Below are positions 12,661 through 24,149 of a DNA stretch of 64,000 nt, in pieces; the stretch's first letter is position 1, and each line of letters starts with the position of its first letter. This DNA comes from Antrodiella citrinella (taxonomy: Eukaryota > Basidiomycota > Agaricomycetes > Polyporales > Steccherinaceae). A program made the position numbers and the translations under genes. Location: NCBI GenBank assembly GCA_004802725.1, contig SGPM01000061.1, forward strand, positions 39,119 to 103,118, written 5' to 3'. Below the pieces are notes generated by a model, which saw only the letters and a list, made by a program, of their open reading frames with translations, ran no database searches and was not told the origin of the DNA.

Positions 12661-13080
12661 TTCAAGTTGTGTTACAGCTTCCCACACCGCTGAAGGGTCT
12701 GCTCACTGGTTCTCAGTTGTTGTCCCACCGTTTCATGGGCGGGGAGGACACACGGTATAATGAAATCAGGATATTCCGAAACTCGGGGAGTGAAGCGAGT
12801 GTTTTGCGTTTGAGATGGAGGGTTTAGCGAAAGTGTGATTAGCCAGAAGAATGAAAACGGGGAGGCGAGGGCGACCATCAACACATCTTCCTCCTTTCGT
12901 GATCAATCCAACAGCCTAGTGCTTTATCTTCTTCGCTCTTCCCATCTCTCCCACCCAGCCTGCTTGCCCCTTCTCCAGTCTTCCAGATTTCGTGCAAAAC
13001 AAATCTCCCTTTTCTGCTGCACAGCACAATCCTATCCTCAAGAACACAGCGCCGTCTAAGTATCACCTATCGAAGCAGCG

Positions 13081-15295
13081 ATGCCGGCTCGAGAACCGCC
13101 CGTGCCGGTCCAAGGCCAGTACAGCTCAGATCCTCTCGACGCTGCCCTGCGTCCACCCCTCGACGAAACGGAGGAAGAGAAGGCGCAGCGGTTAGCAGAA
13201 GAGGCAGAGGCGAAGCGGATAAGCCATGAGATTGACGAGACTATCCGACTGGAGAAGCAGCAGCGGAGGAAGGGCAAAGCAGTGCGGCTGTTGCTGTTGG
13301 GCCAGAGCGAGTCTGGTGAGCACCCCAGCACTCTTCGTGTTTCTGTCCGTTAACATTTCGTAGGCAAATCCACGACTCTCAGACGTAAGTAAACAGAAAT
13401 CGCCACTCTCCTGCATCGATTTCTGACTTGTACAATGCAGAGTTCCAACGGATATATACCCCAAACGCGTTCAGGGAAGAACGCATCCTCTGGAGATCCG
13501 TGATCCAGCTAAACATCGTCCGTTCAATACGGATTATCCTCGACGCCGTACAGGATGTCCGGCGACACGAGCTCATGGGTGTCTCCTCGGACACAGAGTA
13601 CGACGACTACGCCGACCAACCCGTCGGCCTCCCCCCACACCTGCACGCCATCTGCATGCGCCTCGTACCCCTGCGGCACGTCGAATCCCTCCTCATCGCG
13701 AAGCTTGTACCCCCAAACGAGGACGAGGCCACACACCTGGGCGTCGGCGACTCGGGGTACGACCCGCACGCGTATCGGCAGAAGGAGATCTTCGTGCGCC
13801 CGACGACGACGTGGAAGGGTGCGGTGAAGAAACATGGGGCCGATAGGCCAAGTAGCGCGGGCAATGCGGGATTGGAGACTCCGGAAGAGAGCCAGGCGGT
13901 CCTGCATCAGTGCCGCAACGAGATGATTGCCCTGTGGTGTGATAGGACGGTGAGGGAGATATTGAAGAGGCGGAAGATACGATTGGAGGAGTCTCCCGGA
14001 TTGTACGTTCTCGACCTGCTTCCCTGTCTGCTTATACTCACTTCCGTTACAGTTTCCTCGACGATTTGGAGCGTGTTACTTCCTTGCGATATCTCCCATC
14101 TGATGGTATGTCCTGCTTGCGGACGATCTTACAAAACACTCGATACTGACCCTCCCATTTGTTCGCATGTATAGATGACGTGCTGAGAGCGCGATTGAAG
14201 ACGGTAGGAGTGTCTGAGTACAAGTTTCAGATGGAAGCAGGCTCAGAGAGTGGCACTGAATGGCGAATCATCGACGTTGGCGGTTCACGGTCTCAGGTAC
14301 GTTGCAATTCGACCTTTCATGTACCGCCGAATGCGTTCTCTTCCTAACACTTTCCTTCTTGAACAGCGCAGTGAGTCTGTCTCCGCATTCTCGCATTGAC
14401 CAATTCACTAAACCTAAGCGAAAGTGACGTGGATACCTTTCTTCGACGATGGTGAGTACGTCCCACCACGCCGCAATGTTCTCGTACTGATCGCGATTTC
14501 CATCCTTCAGTCGACGGTACGTTCGCTTCCTAGGATTTGTAGGGACATCGAAGGCTCACGCCTTGCCCTAGCTATCATCTTCCTAGCACCAATCTCAGGT
14601 TTCGACCAAACGCTTGTGGAAGATAAGAGTGTGAACCGACTGGTGCGTCCCTTCATTTCCTTCATTCTTCTTCCAGACCGAAATCGCTGACACAATGTGT
14701 TTCTATCACTATCATGGGCATTCACAATACGCCCTCTCGGTCGTCAAACAAACAGGAAGACTCCGTCCTGCTTTGGAAAGCCGTCTGCTCGAACAAGCTC
14801 CTCGCGAAAGTCGACCTCGTGCTGTTTCTCAACAAGTGCGACATCCTCGCGTCGAAGCTGCGTTCGGGCATTCGCCTGTCGAAGTATGTTCGTAGCTTTG
14901 GGGAACGCCAGAACGATTCGGAGACGGCGGAAAAGTGTGCGTCTCCTCTTCCTTGTATGTGCGCGTGTTGTTGGAATGAAGCTGACGGGGATAACATGCA
15001 GATTTCAGAAGTAAGTTCAACGCGATACACAGGGAACACTCGCCGATCCCGCGCAAGTTTTATGGGTTCTGCACGTCCGTAACGGTATGCTCGTTCCTCG
15101 CTTCAAACTGACCGCCGCTCACGCTCGCGGTTCTTCTGCAGGATACGACCACCACCATGGGTATACTCGCAAGTGGTATGTGTGCTACGTGTGTCATGTG
15201 CCGAGCTGATTCTCATCTACCTTGTTTTTTTCGTTCTGGTTTGCAGTTCGCGATATGGTCGTACGCGAGCACCTCCGACAGTCCAGACTACTTTA
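13081..15295 (+). CDS. Atypical heterotrimeric G-protein alpha subunit
   Basis: G-alpha subunits couple seven-transmembrane receptors to signalling. The G1 loop reads GQSESGKST, split by an intron after 13315; switch I contains RARLKTVGV; switch II reads DVGGSRSQR; G4 is FLNKCD; G5 is TSVTDTTTT; and the C-terminus is REHLRQSRLL with the stop at 15293-15295. The N-terminus is a Glu/Lys-rich helix and lacks the MGC myristoylation motif. Switch II has Ser where GTP-hydrolysing G-alphas have the catalytic Gln. About a dozen exons are needed, including pieces of 4 bases (14367-14370) and 6 bases (14511-14516) that restore frame and spacing. This resembles the expanded basidiomycete G-alpha subgroup rather than canonical Gpa1-3. 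An insert of about 100 residues follows the first helix of the helical domain. Confidence 0.9.
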
Positions 15296-16359
15296 AGCTT
15301 ACCAGCACAGTGCTCACGCTCATGGCTTATGCTAATGACTGCCCCCCCTTGCATCATACGACCGGATGTACCATAATGATCTCTGTAACCTTCATTCTCA
15401 TATTTTGCTTACTCGTACTCTTACCCTCACTGGCACTCACTCACTCATTTTACTTTGGATCTCTGTCTTTCCCCTCACCCATTGTATCATCACATCTCAT
15501 CCCATTTTACGCGTATTTATCCCGTACATCTCATACCCCCCTTTAACTCGTCTACTTGGCTTGGCTAAGGCTGTGTTCTTGTGTTTGTGTTGCTTGCTCT
15601 CATGTTATCTTGCTTTTAGATTGGAATAACGATATGTCGAAATTTAAGGTCTTCTTGTGGACTCTTTTGGTTCTTGGTTCTGCTTCTTTCTGTCCGTCTG
15701 CTGCCTTCATATGTCCCGCCCTCTTGCTTCGTCGTTCATGGTTTGCAGCAGGTGTTGTGAGTATGTATTTCAGTTGCACCATGTACGTCTTCGCTCACCA
15801 TTAACCACCGTACTGTAATACGAGCATGCCTGCTGAATCTGAAGTTCGTCCTGTCAGACTCAATCTTCGGGCACATTACATTACAGCCGTTCAACGTTCA
15901 ACCGTTAGTGTGATATTTGATCAGAAGCACCTACCTACAATGAAGTGGAATCGCACTCAACGTTGGCGAGCGTGGTGGAGGGATGGGTCCACCATCTACC
16001 GACAAACCGGCACTCCAGAGCGCCACATAGGCACCATTCCAGGCATCTGACAACAACCAAGGTGTATTCGAGTAAGGACTGTGATGCAGAGGGAGCGACG
16101 GCATACGCAAAAGGTCCAAAATGTATCTGATAAACGGAAGAAATGGGAGAGTTGCTTATCAATAACGTTCGACATCACATAACTATGGAGGGTAAATGAT
16201 TGTTTTTTTGCGCCTGAGAAGCCCTGAAGAAGATGATAATTGCCCATAGGAACATTCAGATGGAGAAGGAAAGGGAGCAGGGTAAGAAGGTGGGAGGCGA
16301 GATGCGACGTAGCCACCGAGGCTTCCCTGAACCCAAACCTTGGGTAACAGTGTGGAGGC
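15296..16359. other. Intergenic, between convergent genes
   Basis: The first half (15390-15560) is strongly pyrimidine-rich. No gene was recognised in the rest. A single ATCTGATAA occurs at 16125-16133. Confidence 0.4.
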
Positions 16360-17188
16360 TTAGACCAAGGTAAAGCCAATGGCGGCAGCGGCAGCGAAAA
16401 TACCGCCAAAGGCCGTCTTCAATCCCGTAGCGTCGTTAGACTTGCCGGCGTTACCCTGCGAGGTCGGGGTGGCACTGGAACTGCTTCCCGAGGAGGTAGC
16501 GGAAGGAGACTGCGAGCTTGCGCTGGTGGGATACGCAGAGCCGAGGGGCTTGATCTCGAAGGGCGCGGACGTGGCGTACACCTGAGAAAAAGTAAATATT
16601 GTCAGTCGATAGCAAGTCGGCGTAGCGTGCGGGCTTTACGAACATCGGTGTTGTTCAGAGGGTTAGCGAACGTGATCACGTAGCCAGTTCCGGGACCCTG
16701 GTTAATCAAGTCCTGGGTGATGGTCTTGGAGCAGTCGAAGTTGTTCTGAATCGCGATGAAGGCACCGGCCTGGAGGTTTGCGCTCGGGTTGCCGATCCTG
16801 GACAAGCGAAATGTGTTCAGCGCACATACTCATTGGAATCCGATATCCGATACGAAAACATCCCCTGCCCCTGCCCTACGAACTTTCCATCCACTTCACA
16901 GGGCAAATGACTTCTTCGAAGCCCGGAGCCGCCGCGAGCACATTTCGCGAAGATACGAGAAGGGTGACTTACAGAACAGTGAACGTCGGGAAGGTCGTAT
17001 TCTGGCAAGTCCATGCGAGGGTGTTGATCGAGCTGGCCACTACAGGCTTTCATCAGAATGGGCGAGACGCACGGTGAAGGACGCGACTTACCCCACCAAT
17101 GGTCGGCGTCGGGGTTGGTGATCTCGAGGTTCTGTGAGGCGACGACGCCGACGAGGGCAGTGATGAAGGCGAGGCGGGGGAAGAACAT
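16360..17188 (-). CDS. Ser/Thr-rich GPI-anchored Kre9/Knh1-like surface protein
   Basis: The start MFFPRLAFITALVGVVASQ is a signal peptide. It is followed by LEITNPDADHWW, the opening of the fungal Kre9/Knh1 N-terminal domain, then SSINTLAWTCQNTTFPTFTV, then IGNPSANLQAGAFIAIQNN and GPGTGYVITFANPLN. The tail is a Ser/Thr/Ala-rich spacer (SASSQSPSATSSGSSSS) and a hydrophobic end, FGGIFAAAAAIGFTLV, typical of a GPI-anchor signal. Four exons. Such proteins sit in the plasma membrane or cell wall; some are linked to beta-1,6-glucan assembly, but a specific activity cannot be inferred. Confidence 0.82.
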
Positions 17189-17886
17189 GATGAACGACGG
17201 AAAGGCTGAAGCGACGTGGGCGACGTGGACGACGAGGGCGATGGAAAAGAAGCAGCGATATCAACACAACACTGGACACCCGCGTTAAAGCTTTGCAGCG
17301 GAGAAGGCGTCGGCAGCGTCGGCGCTCCGATATTCTCTGTCGGAGTTGTCGGAAATTGAATAATCATGACCACCATCCTCGGAGTCAACGTCCTTCTCGC
17401 AATGCCATTCCGAACCCTCTTCCTCTACAAAACTCCCGAAATGACCTTCATATCGCATTGTTAGCTCGCCGCAACGGTGAACCGGAATTACATTGCAGAA
17501 AACGAATGGGCCAGCGGGTTATTGTCATTTCCTGCAATGCAGCTCATGGTTTGCACTGGGTCGGTACGCTACCTCGGTGCCCAATAGTTCCTTAGAGGCG
17601 ACGTGCACCATCCCCGGAATCACACGTGAGTATTGTAAGATCCCCCACTCAACCATGCGCCTCACGTTCACTATAGATTCTTGATGCCGTGGCGGACTTG
17701 CCGCTTACACGTGTTACCGACAGTGATAAAGGTGGAGCAGTGCAGATTCGCCCGTATCGTTTGTTCGTTCCCACTACCCCACACCCGTACCAGAGGCCGG
17801 TACCTCTTTCGACGCGCTCGACGTTAGATCCCAGAGATCCCCCTTTTGCGCTCGCAGGCCGATTATACTTTTTACTGGGGACCGCG
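17189..17886. other. Divergent intergenic region
   Basis: About 700 bases between the GPI-protein start and the first in-frame ATG of the RBR gene. The RBR frame stays open upstream to about 17689 but has no ATG there, so an upstream coding exon with a spliced start remains possible. Confidence 0.35.
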
Positions 17887-19795
17887 ATGATTCGCAGAGG
17901 TGAAGCTAGAACGGACACGGCGAGGGACGATGAAGCAATGGCGATCCGGATGTTTGCAGAGGAGACGCGACGGATACCCGATCGGGGGACAGAACATCCT
18001 CCAACGCAGCGAGCTCGCGGACCTAGTAATATTCTTCGGCGGCAGCCTTCCCAGAGGTGCGTGGCGATCGTCGGTGTGTCGTGACGATGAGCACTTACGC
18101 AGGACATAGAACGCTTGATGGAGAAACGCATGGCGTTGCTGGTATTGTGAATAAGGTCGCCATCCGTCTTTGTCGGAATCGCAGTAACGAGAGACCTCCT
18201 GCTGCCGGTTCATCTGTCCGTAACGCTTTGCACCGCTCACTGTAAGCCGTGTTCAGTTCTGCCCATCGAATCATGTTCAGTCGTCTTCGCAGGAGTCGGT
18301 CCAGAGCACGCGAATGCACTGCTTGCATCCAGCATATCGCAGGCACGGCAATACGAGTCCCCTGCGGACACAACTACGATGTCACATGTTTACTCAACCT
18401 CGTTCGTCTTGCCCTGCACGACGAGTCTTCTTTTCCCCCTCAATGCTGTAAACAAACAATTCCGGTTGGATCGTTTGACCAGCATATGGATCCTTCTTTA
18501 GCCTCTTTATACACTCGGAAGAGTGAGGAGTACAACACGCTCAAGCGCGTTTACTGCGCGAATCCTCGCTGCAGCCTGTTTTTGGGACCTCAAAGGGCCC
18601 ACTTCAGCAATATCTACTCGTGTACGGCAACGCGGTGTAACACTCGCACGTGCTCGCGGTGTCGGAAGGAGGTGAAGCAAGGCGCGCACAGTTGTCGAGT
18701 GGACGGTACCGACAAGGATTTAATGTCCCTCAGCAAGAAATCGGGGTGGGCTCAGTGTCCGGGATGTACACGGATGATTGAGCTGACGACCGGCTGCTTT
18801 CATATGACTTGCAGATGTAAGACTCAGGTATGTTCGTCAACTAGACTTGTTTCGATCTCTCTAAAGTCCCGAGCCATAGTTTTGTTATTTATGTGCCTCA
18901 CCTTGGAAGACTTGTCAGTGCCCTAGATGGGACGAACAACGACTAGTCGCTCGTGCTGAGGAGCAACCGCTTGCTGCGCTTGATATGCCCATGCGAGGAC
19001 GACCCGCTATGAGACCTTCTGCCCGGACTGCCAACATCCATGATCCGCCTCACCCAGAGATTCCAGGACCTTGGCTATTGCGCTCACGGCCCGATCTCAG
19101 GCGCGGTCAAAGCGCAGGAGCTGCCGTCTTAGGCACTTCCAGTTCTTCCTCGAACGCACCTACCCTCACACCTCCTTACACCACAACCAGCTCTCAAACT
19201 CGGCATCCTATCTTCCCTTCACGACCTGTCCTCTCACGTGCCTTGCCTCCAATCCCAACAGCCCCCAAGGATTCGAGCGCACCGGACAGCGCTATTTCCA
19301 CGGGCAGCGAAGCTCCCTCAGTACCCAGTCCTACGACGAAACCCAAGCCCAAGCAGCCTCCTGAGGTTCCGCGAAGGTCCCCCCTCCGCACCAGCGCACC
19401 TTCCATTATGAATGCCCGGGAGAACGTCGTTGCACGGGGGCTAGATGCACAGCGACGACGAACGCAGCGAAGTGTCGACCTTGGTTCTTCTCAAACACGA
19501 AAGCGGGACGAAACACCTCCAACTCCGAATACGCCTACGTCCATTGACGGCATCGTTGTGGATTCCTTGGAGTCGAGAATCGACAGGCTTATGGGTACTG
19601 TGCAGCATTATCCTTGTCAGCATCAATGGGTCGCGCAAGGCGGAAGGAGTTCTTGTGACGGTTGCTACCGCGGAGGGTCTCTTATCTCGGTGAGTGCGAC
19701 CTGTCTAACGTCAGGACCTTGTCTCACTCGCGGCTCTAGATATGTTCACGTTGCTCTATGCGTGCTTGCCAGCGTTGTCACACGAATCGTATTTA
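17887..19795 (+). CDS. RING-IBR-RING (RBR) E3 ubiquitin ligase, copy 1
   Basis: RBR ligases take ubiquitin from an E2 onto a RING2 cysteine before passing it to the substrate. RING1 begins ECTACIQHIAG with CGHNYDVTC and PPQCC; the IBR reads YCANPRCSLFLGP with CSRCRKEV; RING2 begins GWAQCPGCTRMIELTTGC and HMTCRCKTQ. An intron (about 18829-18878) splits RING2 and joins to FCYLC and WKTCQCPRWD, so RING2 is complete. A Pro/Ser/Thr-rich linker of about 250 residues follows. The protein ends in a second Cys/His cluster: CQHQW, then SSCDGC, then ICSRCSMRACQRC, with the stop at 19793-19795. Chosen start: first in-frame ATG, MIRRGEARTDTARDDEA. The next gene downstream is a paralogue. Confidence 0.85.
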
Positions 19796-20227
19796 AACGA
19801 CGATTTTCCGTTCATTGTACCAATATCGCCGTATGTATGTACCATGTTATCGTTTGTTCTTTATGGATTATGAGTCGAATGACTCTTGTTGTATCAACTA
19901 GCATCGTGAGGTTATGGGACATGCTGATGTACCAGTGTTATAGGACATGACAATTGCTCTCGTACCATGTAGCTCTACAGATGTGTGGACCGCTTTAATA
20001 CATTTTCAAGAATTGACTCGTGTTCTTTCACACAGGTGACCAACGGTTGACGATAGCTGTGCCTTCGGCCGTTCCATGCATGCCCACGGTGAGCCTACAA
20101 CAACAATGCATCGTGTCGAACTCTAACTCCCAGTTCACGTGCTTCCCCTATCTTCAGTCTTCCCATGGATATATAAGCCGGTCATTTCCAGCCCACAGGC
20201 GGCCACTCCCCTTCATCAGATCCTGCA
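19796..20227. other. Spacer between tandem RBR genes
   Basis: No gene was seen. It ends in the promoter of the second RBR gene, with a TATATAAG at 20170-20177. Confidence 0.45.
20170..20177 (+). promoter_or_regulatory. TATA box of RBR copy 2
   Basis: TATATAAG lies 50 bases before the ATG at 20228, a spacing that fits a short 5' leader. Confidence 0.5.
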
Positions 20228-22091
20228 ATGGCCTCCTCGGCAGGGCCATCGGGTCTGAAGCGCTTTTACCTCCCTCCACCACGTACCGCCGCCGACCCTC
20301 ATCGTCTCTTGTTATACACGATACAAGACGGGATGTTGTGTCTGATACCATCAGAAGATGACGCTGAAATTCGAGAAGAAGAGGCTACCCTTGAGGCTGC
20401 CGCTGCGCGAATGAAGGCGAAATCGAAAGCAAGAGTGAGAGCAAGAGCAACCCGCCAGACCGACGCTGAGTTTGCGCTTCAACTTTACCGGGAGGAACGG
20501 GAGGCGGCGGCGAGGGTTGCTTCCGACCATGCTTTGGCGATCGCTCTAGCCAATAATTCGGACGAAGAGATACCTATTTCAAGGGGGGCGATGATAAGGC
20601 GAGTCAAACTTGCGACCTCCACGATCTGCATGTCACTAACTCGATGCAGAACCCCAACACCTCCAAGAAGAAATGATGAGCGGCGCTCGAGGTCGCTGCA
20701 CAATGACAATCAAGCTCCCACAGGTTCTAGACCAACTAGTCGAGAGAGGCGTATGGATGATACTATCGGGCGTCCGTCTCGACGAAATCAACACCGACGA
20801 GTGATGATTCTTGAAGGAAAAACTTACATACCAGATACGGATTCATTCTATGGCGCTAGGTATACATATATTCAAGCGTATCTGACCGAATCACTGGTTG
20901 ACCTGTTGTTGGTTATAGCGGCATAACTGCTGTGAACGGAACATCGTCAGGATCCCAATTTAAGAACGCAATAGCCATGAAGAAGCCAAAACGGTGTGTA
21001 GACTCCCTTCGAAGTCTGCATCTGTGAATTGATTTGACTGCAGTTTCACAGGTCATGATTGTGTTGTGTGCCAGGATCCCATCCGTGTCACCGAAGTTCG
21101 GGCACCATGCGGGCATTACTACGACACAACATGTCTTCTTGACTTGTTCACTGCGTCAACGCGAGACGAGACCCTCTTTCCCCCTTCCTGCTGTCACCTG
21201 CGAATTCCGCTGAGCCTTGTCAAGCATCTGATGACGGCAGACGCCTTGCAACTCTTCGCACAGAGAGCTCAAGAACTCACGACACCGAATCGTGTCTACT
21301 GCTGCAATCCCAAATGCAGCCGGTTTCTAGGCCCACAGTCAAATGATCGTCCTCTTCATATCCTCCGCTGCCCTGCTGAAGGTTGTGATACTTCAACATG
21401 TGCACGGTGTAAGGCGATTGCAATGCCGGAACACAAGTGCAAGCCGTTGAAGGCAGATAAAGCAGTCCTTGCTCTCGCCGAACGCGCAGGATGGGCGCGC
21501 TGTCCTGGCTGCGCGCAGCTCGTCGAGCTGAACACAGGATGTTATCACATGACATGCAGGTGCAAGACCCAATTTTGCTATCTTTGCAGTGCCATGTGGA
21601 AAAGTTGCAATTGTCCTCAATGGACCGAGGATGGCTTACTGGGGCAAGCTGGACGTGCTCTCGCTGCGCCTGCTCGACGTGGAAATCTTCGGGCGGATCG
21701 TGCTCCGGACAATGAGCTCAACCCGGATGACCCGGAGGAGGTATGTATGAACTTTCATTACAAGTCCGCAGAAATGTAACCATTCTTCTCGCTGCACAGA
21801 ACCATAGAAGATTACTTGTGCAACTCGCAATCGAAGAACTCCGACAAGACGGGTACGGTAACGAAGTGGAAGCACCTGAATGCGTCCATTGGCAATGGAA
21901 CATTCGGTGGGGTGGTGGCACGTGCGAAAGGTGCAGACAGAGTAGCTTTCTGTTCCTCTGGGTCAGTGCAACCTAGCCTCATATCTATTCTTATTCAAAC
22001 TTGTCCACAGAAATGTCGTAGTTGCGCGGCAGTGGCTTGCGCCAGGTGCCGTAGAATGTCAGGATTAGTCGGACTGCAGTTTCATGATTAG
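20228..22091 (+). CDS. RING-IBR-RING (RBR) E3 ubiquitin ligase, copy 2
   Basis: Tandem paralogue of the gene at 17887-19795. The N-terminus MASSAGPSGLKRFYLPPP leads to a charged helix (about 60-130), then RING1 with CVVCQDPIRVTEVRAPCGH and PPSCC, IBR YCCNPKCSRFLGP with CARCKAI, and RING2 GWARCPGCAQLVELNTGC, HMTCRCKTQFCYLC, WKSCNCPQW. Here RING2 has no intron, unlike copy 1, and the Pro/Ser linker is far shorter. The last exons give CVHWQW, CERC and KCRSCAAVACARC, the same C-terminal Cys/His module as copy 1; the stop is at 22089-22091. Introns fall near 20870-20918 and 20998-21043 and after 21740. A possible extra 48-base intron near 20600 is optional because the frame stays open. Confidence 0.87.
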
Positions 22092-22159
22092 ACCCGTACA
22101 CATGTGATTGTGACTGCTGCCCCGAAACAACTACATATTCGATACAATGGCTCGACATC

Positions 22160-24149
22160 TTAGTCCTCCTCAGGTGAAAGGGCCCGACTTGCATTCACAA
22201 GTCGGTTCAAAATTTCCAATAAGTCCGCTCCAACAATTCCCCGATGTTTGAAATTCAATTTATGGCTGTAGTCGAGACACATCTGCGCGGCATGCCGGGT
22301 GACTGACGGGTAGTCGGAGACCTGCGTACGTCTTTCTTCGATTGCAGCGGAAAGCTCCGTCAGCAGCTTGTTGAGATGGTACCATTCCTCTCGCAGGCCC
22401 TCGTTGTGGAAATGTGTCGACAGATAGAGGACAGCTTGACACAGTTGTATGGGCTCTACGGTCTTCGCGGCTATGCAAGCTCGAGCTCCAGCGATCAGAT
22501 TCGTCATAACTATTGACGTGTCGACATGTGAGTATCAAAGAGAACGAGGCGTATGGGGTGGAAGGTGCTAACCTTGATTCGCCGTGATTTGGGAAATCGT
22601 AAAGCTAGAGGGCAGGCGCTGATACGAAGAGAATGCAAGGACCTCCAGAGTGTCACGCGCCACATCTTCGTTTAGAGAGATGAGCCTGGTGACCATATTC
22701 CCTGCTCTAATTTGCTCATGTTGTACGCCATCATTTGTGACGGCCGCCAGATACACAGGCAGGAGAGCTGAGCCGACACAGATGAGATTGCTACGCATCC
22801 ATGGCAGCAACTCCACTTTCCGCTTCTCTCGCTCCCTGCCGTCGATTTCCCGGTCCAATGCATCGAGCAAAATGTGCACGGTGGTATATCGGGCCATGTT
22901 GGACAGCTTCTGGAGGTCGCTGACGTGGATCTTGGCGAGCGACTGGACGTCCGCACCGGCGCGACTACTGATGATTTGGCTGACACATTGTTCTACTTCG
23001 TTCCCGTCGGATTCAACGAGACAAGTACGTATAGTCTTCTCCAGAAACTCATCATCCTGAAGAGTGGCGTCTGCGGCGACGAGTGCAGGGATATCAAGGG
23101 TCTGGTCCATGCGTAACAACCGTTCATCTCTCGATTCGCGCGAGGACGTCAGATCGTTACGCTTGCGCCATCTGTGGAACCTGCGCTGAACAGCTTGCAG
23201 CGGCTCCTTCAGCAGGGGTGTCTTGTACGGACAGCGAGACGAGAAAGCCGGAGCAAGTGTGGTGGAGACGTAGAGGATGAGCCAGACCATGATGAGGGCT
23301 GTGACCACCCACCCGACGGCGGGATCCATATCCTGCAGGAAAATACATAAACCCCCGAAGAACAAAACCAAGGCGAGTTGGAGCAGCAGCGGTAAGAACG
23401 CCGCTACCCTCCAAAACTCGGAATTGGACTAGGCCACGATTACGCCAATAGCGTATACGAGAGCGTGACCGAGGGGAGATGTTCTCCTGCGACTGATATT
23501 CGCGAAGCCACTGCTTGATGAGCATGGCTACGGATGCCGTGACCAGACTACAGACCAGGCTGCAGAACCATAGGATATTGATACGAATGGACGAGACGGA
23601 AGGTTGGAACGTGGGTGGCATGATCAGAAACGGTTGCGTTGCGTTGACAAAGCCGGAGTTGACGGTAAAGCTATTCAGTTGTTGAGACATTTGCGTAAGG
23701 ACGAACACGGTCATTTGGGTTGGGTCGGCTTGAAGAGTCCTGTAGAGTTCGATATTAAAAGCTGTCAACACCGCGGAGAACAACCCAGCCTGTATAGCAC
23801 TAATCAGACAATGGTGTATCAGTTCAAACGCTAATACTTACGAAAACCAAAAGAGTATCCATATCCTCCTTGCAATCCTTGATCTTGACCTCGTCGTACT
23901 CGGTCATCGTTTTGGATAACGACGACCAACCTTCCGCGCTATTGCCAGGCCCATGCCCTTCATCTATACTGCCATCGTCGTCAGAGTCTTCTTTCCTGTC
24001 TCCCTGGACAACGGTATTAGCTTCATTGCACTAGTAGTGGCAAAGTGGCCGTTTCTTACCTTGGTTGGCTTTTCGGTCGTGTTGATGTGAAAATCAAAGA
24101 TGGACCCCTTGACAGTCTTCTTGGCAGTAGGTGTAGCTGGCGTTGACAT
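22160..24149 (-). CDS. DUF6535 multi-pass membrane protein (apparent frameshift)
   Basis: The reading starts MSTPATPTAKKTVKGS and passes through an acidic segment to EGWSSLSKTMTEYDEVKIK and KEDMDTLLVF, then AGLFSAVLTAFNIELYRTL, the hallmark of the agaricomycete DUF6535 domain. Three or more transmembrane segments follow (INILWFCSLVCSLVTASVAM; LPLLLQLALVLFFGGL; VGWVVTALIMVWLILYV), then a long helical cytosolic tail ending RALSPEED. The tail is joined by an intron near 22510-22567. The frame breaks at a run of four A on the plus strand (23413-23416): one base too many separates LVQFRV from WRVAAFLPLLL. No intron explains it, so it is a sequencing error or a recent break. Function unknown. It ends 69 bases from the convergent RBR gene. 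Confidence 0.78.

Larger units (their letters stand above)
11046..13080. other. Two-kilobase gap with LRR-like remnants
   Basis: No complete gene was found. The part near 12160-12560 carries leucine-rich minus-strand readings, and a stretch of about 60 bases is duplicated (11878-11940 and 12604-12655). A 12-base telomere-like stretch at 11409-11420 is too short to mean anything. The last 200 bases before 13081 are pyrimidine-rich and probably the G-alpha promoter. Confidence 0.45.

Noticed and set aside
14680..14755. Extra G-alpha exon reading TEIADTMCFYHYHGH
   Set aside because: The family sequence runs directly from VNRL to EDSVLLWK, and a good CAG acceptor lies at 14753-14755.
15390..15560. 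Pyrimidine-rich stretch as a possible RNA gene or repeat
   Set aside because: No secondary structure, repeat unit or conserved box was seen; it fits a 3' UTR or spacer.
16125..16133. Iron-GATA site ATCTGATAA
   Set aside because: A single copy in an intergenic region between convergent genes; about one is expected by chance in the window.
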